Shown: piece after piece, positions 17,501-26,714 of the stretch
Layout: each line of letters starts with the position of its first letter
Position numbering within the stretch: position 1 is the first letter of the stretch
Origin: Prevotellaceae bacterium UBA2448
Lineage (GTDB): Bacteria; Bacteroidota; Bacteroidia; Bacteroidales; Bacteroidaceae
Direction of reading: 5' to 3'
DNA: 64,000 bases
Assembly: GCA_002342585.1 (NCBI GenBank)
Contig: DDQG01000009.1
Coordinates: 1 to 64,000 of the forward strand
Notes under the pieces: model-generated
Told to the model about the DNA's origin: nothing
The model's database searches: none
What the model saw: only the letters and a program-made list of their open reading frames with translations
Translations under genes and position numbers: made by a program

Positions 17501-19291
17501 TTACTCTTCTTCTTTAAGATAGTCGTCATACTCTACAGGACGCATAATGATAGCATGTATACGTATGGTTCTGTCGAATGCATTTACATGACCTCTTGAG
17601 GCGAGTGTACTGAATTTGGTTGAACATGTCACCTTGATGTTAGGGTAAACATCATTCAAACCTACATAGCAGTATGGGAATGTGAATTCACCCAACAACA
17701 TAGTATCAACCTTTTCTATGTTGTTGAAGAAGTCTTTGTTGTCAATCTTTGTCTTTACTTCTGCTCCAGTATTTGGATTATGCGTGATAACTTCAGCATT
17801 ATTCGGATCAAATCTTTCGTTGGTAAACTGGTAGTCAACGAGTTTTGTACCGTTGAAGTAGTTCATAGTGAACGAAAGCCAATTCGGAAGAATCGTTTCA
17901 GAGTCATCGTTTTTGTCAATATTCACTGGAGGAATAACTGCATAAATGCGATATTTGCCAGACAATACACCTGTGAGGTAGTAGTCCACTTCTGGTTTTA
18001 CGAAACTTGAAGTAGGTTCTGCCTGACAATATGTAAAACCTGACTGATTGTTCAAATCAACTAATTCAGTATTTACGTCAGCTGCATTTAATAACTTTCT
18101 TTGGAGATTGCCATTCAGAACACGGCATGGCATAGCTCCGACAATAGTATTTTCTCTATTGTAAGTCTCCCAAGATTTAAATCCAAGTGAGTCAACGATT
18201 ACTGCATTACCATTAGACAACTTCTGCTTTGAAACGATGTGAGCATCATCAAAGATTCTGTCTGGCTCTGAGAATTTGTTGCGGTAAGTAGAGAAAATAG
18301 TGTCGAGAGCAATACTTCCATCGTCAAAATATGCCTTGTTGAATCTGTTGGTGTGGCTATATGCAAGGTTGTTTACAATCTGACGACGAGTGAGAGAGTC
18401 AGCAAGGAAGTTCAGGTACTCTACATTTGAAGTTCCTGTGATTGTAGCGTATGTAGTAGATTTTGCATCAGCTACGTTCTGACCCTGAGTGCTTTCCTTA
18501 TATTTGTAAAGCGACTTGATTGCCTTGTACATTTTATCATAAGCCTCATTGTTAGGCATAAGGAATGTATAAGTAGAGTCTTCATTGTTGAGTTGTGCTC
18601 TCATAGAATTTGTCATAGAGTTGTAAGTAACCATGACAGAATCTATATAAGTCTGTTTTCCGTTAACAATAGGACCAAGGACAGACTGAGATGGATCCAA
18701 TTCTGTTATTTCATACTGCTTAAAATATTTTGCAATAGAATCCACGTCGTTTGCAATCCATATATATTGATATGCATTAGGCAAGAATGGAGAATTGCCA
18801 GCAAGTATGTGCAAAGTACCATTATTGTTAGGGATGTTTGCCTGTGCTAACTTAACATTGTTGAATGTATATGCGTAATTACTGCCAGTAAATGCGTATG
18901 CTTTATCGTTAAGAGTGTGGATACGGCTATCCAGAACACCTGTTGCCTGATAGTTATATTCAGCAATGTGGTTCTTAATAAACTGGTTCATAATGACACT
19001 GTCTTTGAGTGCGAGAATAGAGTCGCGCTGAGCATCAGTCAGTGTTGGAGCCCATAAAGTAAGGAATCTGTTTGTTTTGAACAAATCCTGACAGTTTACT
19101 TTTTCCAGAATTATCTTGAAATTCTGCAATTCTGATCTGCTCGAGATATTATCCCAAAGAGTCTTGTCAGAATACGGATTTGCGTCTGCCATAGTCTGAG
19201 GGTCGTTCCAGTCGTTCCAATCGGAACATGATGCGGTTGTAAGAGCAGTCGCAACCAACATCGTGAAACCTATATATTTGTAAATCTTCAT
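17501..19291 (-). CDS. fasciclin (FAS1) domain lipoprotein, 596 residues
   Basis: A surface lipoprotein with lipobox ALTTASC (Cys22). Two FAS1-like units are visible: the first about residues 45-170 (FLTLWAPTLTDAQRDSIL, then NNNGTLHILAG as the H-box), the second about 180-400 (YTFLMPNNEAYDKM, then GNAVIVDSLGF). The C-terminal 170 residues form a beta-rich region without recognised motif. FAS1 domains are adhesion or ligand-binding modules. It is the fifth operon gene, 24 nt after another FAS1 lipoprotein and 15 nt before SusC, the position where surface glycan-binding proteins occur in polysaccharide-utilisation loci. A ligand-binding accessory role is inferred. Confidence 0.75.
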   Translation of the reverse strand: MKIYKYIGFTMLVATALTTASCSDWNDWNDPQTMADANPYSDKTLWDNISSRSELQNFKIILEKVNCQDLFKTNRFLTLWAPTLTDAQRDSILALKDSVIMNQFIKNHIAEYNYQATGVLDSRIHTLNDKAYAFTGSNYAYTFNNVKLAQANIPNNNGTLHILAGNSPFLPNAYQYIWIANDVDSIAKYFKQYEITELDPSQSVLGPIVNGKQTYIDSVMVTYNSMTNSMRAQLNNEDSTYTFLMPNNEAYDKMYKAIKSLYKYKESTQGQNVADAKSTTYATITGTSNVEYLNFLADSLTRRQIVNNLAYSHTNRFNKAYFDDGSIALDTIFSTYRNKFSEPDRIFDDAHIVSKQKLSNGNAVIVDSLGFKSWETYNRENTIVGAMPCRVLNGNLQRKLLNAADVNTELVDLNNQSGFTYCQAEPTSSFVKPEVDYYLTGVLSGKYRIYAVIPPVNIDKNDDSETILPNWLSFTMNYFNGTKLVDYQFTNERFDPNNAEVITHNPNTGAEVKTKIDNKDFFNNIEKVDTMLLGEFTFPYCYVGLNDVYPNIKVTCSTKFSTLASRGHVNAFDRTIRIHAIIMRPVEYDDYLKEEE

Positions 19292-19315
19292 AATAGTATT
19301 TAGTATTAGATTAGG

Positions 19316-21454
19316 TTACATCCAGTCTTCCGAATATTCGGTACTGTTAACGATATCTACTGGCACAAATTCGATATAGTCGAATTGCCATTTGAGTTCA
19401 GAGTCGTCAGAAATCATGTTCTTGATACGGAACCAGTAATCTTCGCTCTGCTTAAACTGCTTTGTGATGAGAATCTTACGCAGTGCCCAACTTGATGCAT
19501 CACATGTTGTACGCATATTCAAGTTGCCTGTAGTACCTTCATCACGGCTTTCCGGGTGTTGACGGTATGACATTGGACTACGCATGTAACCACGGTTGCG
19601 AAGTGCTTTGTCTGTTGCTATACCGAGGTCGTCCTCCTCGTCTGCAGGTGTAAGACCGATACGCTCGTCAGATGCAGGAACACGTACGTCAAGAGGAAGT
19701 CCGAGAATTTCCATTTCCTGTACGTTCTTGCTTGTTCCGAGATAGAATTGCATGAATCCACCATGAGACATTGGTACGTACATAAGACGAAGTTCGTATG
19801 TACCTGTTGGCACATGTGGAAGTTTGATTGCGAGGTCATACTGTCCCCAACCCTGGAAACAGTTTGCTTGCCATGCGTTGTAAGCTCCGTTTACATTGTA
19901 TCTTACCTTAGTACCTTCACCATTATAGCAATATACATTGTTGAAGTAGTTTACAGGGAATGCGATACGTGCACCAGAGCCCTGACCACCATTAAGAGCA
20001 AATGCTTCGTTTGCTGAGATGAAGCGCAAACCATTGTTTCCAAATTCAGGTAAGAAAGTAGTAGTCTCGAAACGCATACGTTCATGGAGAACTCCATTAG
20101 GAACGTTAGTGTCGTATACGAGCATCTTATCTATTGCATGGATATATCCGTTCAGTGCGCCCTTGTTGAGGTCACGGTTAATCTTTACACCAGTTTGACG
20201 CATTGGATGCATTGATGAAGAACCAGGAGTTCCAACCTCGTCTGTAAGAGTGTTGTTGAGTTTCCAACGGTTGATGTACAACTGACTGGTGCTGCCATAC
20301 TTGCCGCCCCAAATCTTCATCAGGGTGTTAGGAAGCATAGTTTCAAAGTAGTCATATACTTCTGCGTAACAAGTCTCTGGATTGTAGTTCCAGTAATTGT
20401 ATGCTGTATAACCACCTGAAGAGTATGCCTCTCTTGAGAACAGTATCTTATCAATAGCCATTCCTGCATAGAGTATATGGTATGCAACAAACATGTTAAG
20501 TGCATTATTACGCTCCCTGAAATCCTTGTCTGTAGTTCCTGTATTTACAGTCAGACCTTTTTCGTTCAGATAGTGGTACCAACTTGCTGCAGGACCATAC
20601 TTTTCATTTGCATAAGCAACAAGGTCGTCGAATGAGTTAATTCCATTAGCCTTCATTACTTCGTCAGATTCTGCAAAGAGCGTAAATGCAACACGGCATT
20701 CTTTAGGTGAATAAAGATCCTGACCGTTTGTGTCAGTCTCGTCCGACAAAGTGTAAACAATACCCTTGTTGCTTTTCTTCAATGAGTCTGCAAGTCCTGT
20801 CTTTACCAATGCCTGATAGAAGATGCTATAACCATCAATACTATGAAGTACGTCTGGAAGAGTTCGTGTGTCTCGTGATATAGCATTGTCCAACTTGTGG
20901 AAATAACCATTAGTTGCCTCGTTGTCGGCATTAATGATATGTGCTACATTATTAAGAGTAGTACGTCCCTGGTCATCAATAGATGCGGTAAATGCGTAAC
21001 CGAGCATCGTGTTGATAGATGTACTGCTACCACTCATGTCTGCAATTGTTCTCAGGCTTGACAGAAGGTGGAACTTAGCGATGTCGTTGCAAAGGCTATC
21101 AGTAAGACCATAGAGTGACTTCTCTGTCATTCCATTATGTGGAATAGGGGATTTGTCATCTTCGTACAAACTGTCAATATATGCAGTTATACCAGCATTA
21201 GAAGGTGCAAAACATGTGTATTGACCATAGGATGCCAATGTCTTGTCAAGTCCTACCTGACGCAGAATGTAAACGAATGAAGACAAGTCTGGGTCTTCAT
21301 CCAGATATTCTGCAATAGTCTTTCCAGTTGCTGTATAGAGGTCTTCTCCGTCTGGTTCGTTAGAACAAGAAACTGTGCATAGGGCAATACCGGCGATACC
21401 TATTGCTCCGATGGAGAATCTCTTTATTTCATTGAATATTCTATTAGCTTTCAT
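19316..21454 (-). CDS. fasciclin (FAS1) domain lipoprotein, 712 residues
   Basis: A lipoprotein with a longer basic N-terminus and lipobox LCTVSC (Cys30). FAS1-like unit one spans about 45-200 (YTCFAPSNAGITAYI; H-box NGYFHKLDNAI), unit two about 200-450 (IVYTLSDETD; H-box NGYIHAIDKML). From about 455 to the end is a beta-sandwich-like domain rich in aromatic residues (GWGQYDLAIKLPHVPTGTYEL and following), resembling carbohydrate-binding modules. It is the fourth operon gene, 21 nt after SusD and 24 nt before the next FAS1 protein. The domain arrangement suggests a surface binding protein serving the SusCD complex; the ligand is unknown. Confidence 0.78.
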   Translation of the reverse strand: MKANRIFNEIKRFSIGAIGIAGIALCTVSCSNEPDGEDLYTATGKTIAEYLDEDPDLSSFVYILRQVGLDKTLASYGQYTCFAPSNAGITAYIDSLYEDDKSPIPHNGMTEKSLYGLTDSLCNDIAKFHLLSSLRTIADMSGSSTSINTMLGYAFTASIDDQGRTTLNNVAHIINADNEATNGYFHKLDNAISRDTRTLPDVLHSIDGYSIFYQALVKTGLADSLKKSNKGIVYTLSDETDTNGQDLYSPKECRVAFTLFAESDEVMKANGINSFDDLVAYANEKYGPAASWYHYLNEKGLTVNTGTTDKDFRERNNALNMFVAYHILYAGMAIDKILFSREAYSSGGYTAYNYWNYNPETCYAEVYDYFETMLPNTLMKIWGGKYGSTSQLYINRWKLNNTLTDEVGTPGSSSMHPMRQTGVKINRDLNKGALNGYIHAIDKMLVYDTNVPNGVLHERMRFETTTFLPEFGNNGLRFISANEAFALNGGQGSGARIAFPVNYFNNVYCYNGEGTKVRYNVNGAYNAWQANCFQGWGQYDLAIKLPHVPTGTYELRLMYVPMSHGGFMQFYLGTSKNVQEMEILGLPLDVRVPASDERIGLTPADEEDDLGIATDKALRNRGYMRSPMSYRQHPESRDEGTTGNLNMRTTCDASSWALRKILITKQFKQSEDYWFRIKNMISDDSELKWQFDYIEFVPVDIVNSTEYSEDWM

Positions 21455-21475
21455 AATATTCCTTATACCTTAATG

Positions 21476-23263
21476 TTAGTAATTCTTAGAGTCAGTCTTG
21501 CTTTTATAAGCAGGATTTTGCTTAAGTTCTGGATTGACTTTCAGTTCTCCCTCTCTAATTGGCATGTAGAGATATGGTTCTGTTGGCATCTTAGAATAGA
21601 GGGCGCTTAGGTCACTGCTCTTTCTTGCCGCAAGAGTAATCATAGGACGATAGTTAGCTGGGAAACTAGCCTGGTCTGCAAGGATGGCATTATAGTTTAC
21701 ACCTTCTGTGTGACGGTAGTTATAACGCAACAGGTCGTACCAACGCTTACCTTCAAAACAGAGTTCACGAAGACGTTCTTCCATAACAAGTTCTTCCATT
21801 CCAACTTTTGTATTGATGGCATTTCCTTGGATTGAACTTGATGTTGCCCAGCGAAGGGTGTCACCCATTGTTACCGTACCTTCTGCGTGAGCACGATCGT
21901 TAACAGCTTTTACTACATTGAATGCTTCCTGTAGTTTGATGTCACCGTCTGTAGCGAGCTGTACCATTGCCTCAGCTTTCATCAGCATCACATCTGTCAT
22001 ACGATATACAATGTAGTTTTGTGCAAAATTGTTGTAAGTGCGGTCTGTCTGACGCTTTTGACCAGCTGCATTAGGAGCACCGTAGGTGAATGTAGAGGCA
22101 GTACACATTTTACGGATAGTGTACTGTTCCATAGCATCACCATTACAGTCAAAGATGAACTTAATCTTACGTCCGTCGTATTCCTGGTTGAATACAACGT
22201 TGCTTGTTCCCTTGATACCGAACATGCCAGCGGCACTGAAATATCCGTAACCAGAGTTGTTGTTCTGATACTTGTACAACATTGAACAAATAGCATTGTT
22301 TCCAAGTGCAGTACCGTTAGAACCTATGTTCTCATACTGTCCGCTGAACTGAATTTCGAAAATGCTTTCCTCGGCATTCTGAGTGATGAATATGTCATCG
22401 TAGTCATTGTTGTACTTTGCTAAAGCAGGATACTTGTCATTTTCATCAATAACGTCAGATTTCTTATAAACGTGGGCGTTGTTCTTTGAATCTATAACAA
22501 GGTCACAATAGTTAATACATTGCTGATAATCATCACTAGAGTTATAACTTGCATCATTATGATGAATAGATGCTTTCCAAAGGTAAATATCAGCAAGAAG
22601 TGCATAAACTGCATCTCTGTTGAGCCAACCCTTGCTTTTCCAACCGTCATATGCTGTTGGAGCAATAATGTTTTGAGCTGCCTCCTTGAGGTCTGCAATA
22701 CATCCGTTAAGTACTACTTCTGGTGCAGACTGTGGAACATTCATCTCCTGACTGTTCTGCATGTATGCAGTCGTGATGTAAGGAACATCGCGGAATGCAC
22801 GTACCAAGTAGAAATAACAGAGTGATCTGAGAGTCTTCATCTGTGCAACATCATTAAGGTAGTCACCTTGAGCGTAGTTCGGGTCTTCTGCCATTACACC
22901 TGCAGCTTTCTCAATAACGATATTACAATAGTTGATTACTGAATAGAATGATTGCCAACTGGTGTACATATTGGTTACAGCGATATTTCCAGTGAAAATC
23001 TGCAATAACTGCTGGTAAATGTTACCACCAGTAATACCTGTTGACTGTACAAGTTCGTCGCTACGGAAGTCGCTCCAAACAATGAGACGTGTGATAAGGT
23101 CCGAACTTGTCATTTGAGAGTAAGCACCATTAACCATCAATGCTACATCTTCTTTTTTCTTCCAGAAGTCTTCGTCAACTGTCTTGTCATCAGGCAGCAA
23201 AGCTGTGTCAACGCAAGATGCAGTGAGAAGTCCAGAGAGAATTATATATAAATACTTTTTCAT
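21476..23263 (-). CDS. SusD/RagB-family outer-membrane lipoprotein (first pair)
   Basis: A 595-residue lipoprotein with lipobox LLTASC (Cys17). SusD hallmarks are the WSDFRSDELVQSTG segment (about 64-77), INYCNIVIEKA, the LRSLCYFYLVRAFRDVPYIT helix (about 145-165) and the C-terminal ELCFEGKRWYDLLRYNYR. It pairs with the SusC encoded 14 nt upstream. The next gene, a FAS1 lipoprotein, starts 21 nt downstream. Expected to bind ligand at the surface and close over SusC. It is no closer to the second SusD than family members generally are, judging by eye. Confidence 0.92.
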   Translation of the reverse strand: MKKYLYIILSGLLTASCVDTALLPDDKTVDEDFWKKKEDVALMVNGAYSQMTSSDLITRLIVWSDFRSDELVQSTGITGGNIYQQLLQIFTGNIAVTNMYTSWQSFYSVINYCNIVIEKAAGVMAEDPNYAQGDYLNDVAQMKTLRSLCYFYLVRAFRDVPYITTAYMQNSQEMNVPQSAPEVVLNGCIADLKEAAQNIIAPTAYDGWKSKGWLNRDAVYALLADIYLWKASIHHNDASYNSSDDYQQCINYCDLVIDSKNNAHVYKKSDVIDENDKYPALAKYNNDYDDIFITQNAEESIFEIQFSGQYENIGSNGTALGNNAICSMLYKYQNNNSGYGYFSAAGMFGIKGTSNVVFNQEYDGRKIKFIFDCNGDAMEQYTIRKMCTASTFTYGAPNAAGQKRQTDRTYNNFAQNYIVYRMTDVMLMKAEAMVQLATDGDIKLQEAFNVVKAVNDRAHAEGTVTMGDTLRWATSSSIQGNAINTKVGMEELVMEERLRELCFEGKRWYDLLRYNYRHTEGVNYNAILADQASFPANYRPMITLAARKSSDLSALYSKMPTEPYLYMPIREGELKVNPELKQNPAYKSKTDSKNY

Positions 23264-23277
23264 GTTCTTAGACTATT

Positions 23278-26200
23278 TTAGAATCCGATATTAATTGAAG
23301 CTGTAAACTGTCTTGTACGAGGAGTCTTAGAGTTGTCTTGTGCGACACCCCATCCGCCAATTGAAACTTCAGGGTCAACTCCACTATACTTTGTCCAGCA
23401 ATAGATGTTGTTTACAGAGAAGTACAGCGCCAAACTGCTCATACCCAACTTCTTGACGGTTTTTTGTGGGAAAGAGTAGGAGAGCTGAAGGTTCTGGAAT
23501 CGTAAGAATGATCCGTCTTCAACATATCTGCTTGAGCCTTGCCAGTTGTAACCTACATTGTAGAGAGCACGAGGAATAGGAGTGACATCTCCATCCTTAC
23601 GCCAACGGTAGTTTACTGTAGCTGTCTGATTGTTTGTAGTGTACATATTCTCAAGATTCATACGGGCTGCATTGACAATCTTGTTGCCATAACGATAAGA
23701 GAAACGTGCGATAAGTTTCCATTTGCCGTATTTGAGTGTAATGCTGAAACCTCCGTTGAACTTAGGCATTGAGTTGCCAAGGTAAACGATATCGTATTTG
23801 TCAATCTGACCATCATGATTGATGTCTTCATAAATAGCATCACCACCATTGAATTCGTATGTCGATGCACCTTCGTTATAGTAGTAAGCCATACGTTGTG
23901 GAGAGCCCTGGTTGTTCATGACAACCTGTCCGTTTGCATCTGTAACAACTGGGAAGGTCTTGCCTTCTGCCAACTGTGAGTTAATCCAGTTGCGATACTG
24001 GTCAGCATCCCAATTGTTCTCCTTCTTCATATTTTCAAGATATGAATAAGTATATTGGTAAACACCCTTGTAACGGTAGCCGTAGATAGAACCCAATGGG
24101 TTGTTTTCTTGGATTCTGTTTAGGTAAGTACCTCTAGAAGAATAGTCCCATTCTGTATTGATAGCACTTAACACTCGTTCATCCATCTCCTTGATGTTGT
24201 TTACGTTCTGTGCCATATTGAAACTTGCGCTGATTGAGAATTTCTTGCCAATCTTGATGAAATCGCGACCTGAAACATTGACTTCCCAACCATTATTGGT
24301 CATCTTACCAACATTATACCATGAGAGTGAAGAGTAACCTGTTGAACTTGGAATACCAACACCTGTCATAAGCAGGTCACTGGTGTTTTTGCGATAGTAG
24401 TCGAAGTCGATAGTCAGTTTATCTTCGAAGAAATTCAGGTTAGCTCCGATGTTCAAGGAAGTAGTCTTTTCCCAGCGAAGGTCATCTAGTTTCATTCCAT
24501 CTACGCTACCATATTGTACTACACTACCTTTTCCGTAATATCCGGCACTTGTATTATACTTGTTGTAGTACAGATAGTCTGTCGTAGGAGCTCGTCCGTT
24601 GATACCCCAGCTGGCACGAATGCCGAACAGAGAGATAACTTCTGGTAACCATGAGCGAACGAATTTCTCATCACTGATATTGTAACGTCCAGAAATACCT
24701 GGGAATGCAGCCCATTTATGTGAAGGACCGAACTTAGAGTTGCCATCCATACGCATAGAGAATCCTAAGTTGTAAATACTCTTGTATGATGCGTGAGCAT
24801 TGAACAGGATGTTCTCGTCTGCTGAACGGCTTGTTGAGTTGGTCATACCCGAAGTGCTCATACCTGCGTTTACAGTAGGTGATGTAATGCCTGCTGGGAG
24901 ACCATAAAGAGTGTTGCCTTGACTGTTGTATTTAGATGTATGCATCTGATAACGAAGTAATGCAGATGCAGACCAGTCTTCATTGTTGAAGTGTGGAGTG
25001 AAGGTGAGTTTTCCTTCTGCACCAATCTTGAAGCGGTTGCTTTCTGAACTTGAACTTGAGTTGTAGTCAGTAGCTGTCCATCCTGTTGCGTTTGCTCCTG
25101 TGTTAAGTGAAGCTGGATGCCAAGTTGGTGAACTGTTTGCATAGATATCAAAGTCAACATCAGCAGAAAGAGTCAGACGATGTTTGTCTGGGTCTTTGCC
25201 AAGCAATTCATATTTCAAGAGGAAGTCTGGAGTAATACGATAAGTAGATTCTTTCTTCCATGCCTGATGTGCTATTGCAACAGGGTTACCAAGATTACGC
25301 ATAGCTCGCAGGTTTACAGAAGAGTAGTTTCCTGTTGTCGGATCACCTTCTGGGTTCATGATATAGAATTCACCAGTGTCATTGCCGTACTGATCCTGAC
25401 GATAAACAGCCATGTTAGGAGACAACTTCTGTGCAATTGCTAAAAGGTCTGTGTAGTTCTTTTGGTTGTTAGTGTATGTGAGGGCAAAGTTTGTGGAGAA
25501 ACGAATGCGGTCACTTACGTCGTAGTCAAGAGTAAGGCGGGTAGTAAGACGATCGAGTTTCTGCTTGATGATAGAACCTGTCTGATTGTCATAGCTACCA
25601 GAAATACGGAACGTAGCCTTTTCGCCACCACCAGTGATGTTGAGGTTTATGTTGTGAAGTTTACCGAAATCAGATACTTCCTTAACCCAGTCTGTGTTGT
25701 TGTTCCAGTTCTCATATTCAGCCCATGACTTGTCATAGTTCAACTCACGCATTGTAGCTGTAGCAGCAGAACTCTGTGATGGATTGTAGAATTCCTCTTT
25801 CAACAACATTGTGTAGTCGTCACCATTGAGCAACTTATAGCCTTTTGGCATCCATGTGCCAGTAAACTTATAAGAAGCATTGACTTTAGTCTTACCACGG
25901 ATACCGCGCTTGGTAGTAATCTGGATTACACCATTTGCACCATAAGCACCCCAAACAGCTGTTGCTGCAGCATCCTTAAGGACGTCAATCTTTGCGATAT
26001 CATCGACGTTTACAGAAAGCAGTGATGCGTATTGTTCTTCTGTTGCATTAGCGAAGTCGAAACTTTCGTCTGGATTGTCAAAAATTTTGTCGTCCACAAC
26101 GATAAGTGGGTTGGCATCACCATTGATAGTTGTTACACCACGAAGACGCATCTGAGTACCAGCACCAAGGTTACCTGAGTTTGCAACGATATCAAGACCG

Positions 26201-26697
26201 GCGATTTCACCTTGCAGGGCTTCGTCAGCAGAGGTAAATGCGAGACCTTCCACATCTTCCATGTTGAATGTCTGTGTAGCAACGGTCATTTCTTTTACTG
26301 GGATGTTCAGACCACCCACGTCAGTTTTCTTTACTGCCTTAACGACAACTTCTTGAAGTTGTGTTTCAGATTCCATGAATATCTTGAAAACTTTCTGTTT
26401 TCCGTTCAGTGGAAGGGTAACGGTCTTGTTACCCACGTAAGAGATGACAAGTTTGTTCTTTGGACTTTTAATAGCCAAAGCGAAGTTACCGTTGAAGTCG
26501 GTAGTTGTTGCGTTGATGATACGGTTGTTGCCGTCTCGTTCAACAACATTTGCCATCATGACAGGACCCATCTCGTCGGATACGGTACCCGAGACGCGTG
26601 TGCCTTGTGCCATTGCTGCATGAGAGAACATGCTCAGCAATACTGTTAGCAGTATGGCCCCAAATCTATGGCTGTTTATTTTTAATATATTGTTCAT
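23278..26697 (-). CDS. SusC/RagA-family TonB-dependent transporter (first pair)
   Basis: An 1139-residue outer-membrane transporter with signal peptide ending AAMAQ (about residue 31). A CarboxypepD_reg domain covers about 33-112, then the plug with AGTQMRLRGVTTINGDANPL and KIDVLKDAAATAVWGAYGANG (about 180-265), both typical SusC motifs, then the barrel ending in GF. It is the second gene of the operon, 17 nt after the 982-residue FAS1 lipoprotein and 14 nt before its SusD. Its plug and N-terminal sequences differ from the second SusC, suggesting two distinct cargos or two forms of one cargo. Confidence 0.93.
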   Translation of the reverse strand: MNNILKINSHRFGAILLTVLLSMFSHAAMAQGTRVSGTVSDEMGPVMMANVVERDGNNRIINATTTDFNGNFALAIKSPKNKLVISYVGNKTVTLPLNGKQKVFKIFMESETQLQEVVVKAVKKTDVGGLNIPVKEMTVATQTFNMEDVEGLAFTSADEALQGEIAGLDIVANSGNLGAGTQMRLRGVTTINGDANPLIVVDDKIFDNPDESFDFANATEEQYASLLSVNVDDIAKIDVLKDAAATAVWGAYGANGVIQITTKRGIRGKTKVNASYKFTGTWMPKGYKLLNGDDYTMLLKEEFYNPSQSSAATATMRELNYDKSWAEYENWNNNTDWVKEVSDFGKLHNINLNITGGGEKATFRISGSYDNQTGSIIKQKLDRLTTRLTLDYDVSDRIRFSTNFALTYTNNQKNYTDLLAIAQKLSPNMAVYRQDQYGNDTGEFYIMNPEGDPTTGNYSSVNLRAMRNLGNPVAIAHQAWKKESTYRITPDFLLKYELLGKDPDKHRLTLSADVDFDIYANSSPTWHPASLNTGANATGWTATDYNSSSSSESNRFKIGAEGKLTFTPHFNNEDWSASALLRYQMHTSKYNSQGNTLYGLPAGITSPTVNAGMSTSGMTNSTSRSADENILFNAHASYKSIYNLGFSMRMDGNSKFGPSHKWAAFPGISGRYNISDEKFVRSWLPEVISLFGIRASWGINGRAPTTDYLYYNKYNTSAGYYGKGSVVQYGSVDGMKLDDLRWEKTTSLNIGANLNFFEDKLTIDFDYYRKNTSDLLMTGVGIPSSTGYSSLSWYNVGKMTNNGWEVNVSGRDFIKIGKKFSISASFNMAQNVNNIKEMDERVLSAINTEWDYSSRGTYLNRIQENNPLGSIYGYRYKGVYQYTYSYLENMKKENNWDADQYRNWINSQLAEGKTFPVVTDANGQVVMNNQGSPQRMAYYYNEGASTYEFNGGDAIYEDINHDGQIDKYDIVYLGNSMPKFNGGFSITLKYGKWKLIARFSYRYGNKIVNAARMNLENMYTTNNQTATVNYRWRKDGDVTPIPRALYNVGYNWQGSSRYVEDGSFLRFQNLQLSYSFPQKTVKKLGMSSLALYFSVNNIYCWTKYSGVDPEVSIGGWGVAQDNSKTPRTRQFTASINIGF

Positions 26698-26714
26698 AGT
26701 TAGTGTATTTTAGG

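Noticed and set aside
26212..26649. Plus-strand frame of 145 residues antisense to SusC
   Set aside because: Shadow of the SusC coding strand; His/Cys-rich artefact of the codon bias.
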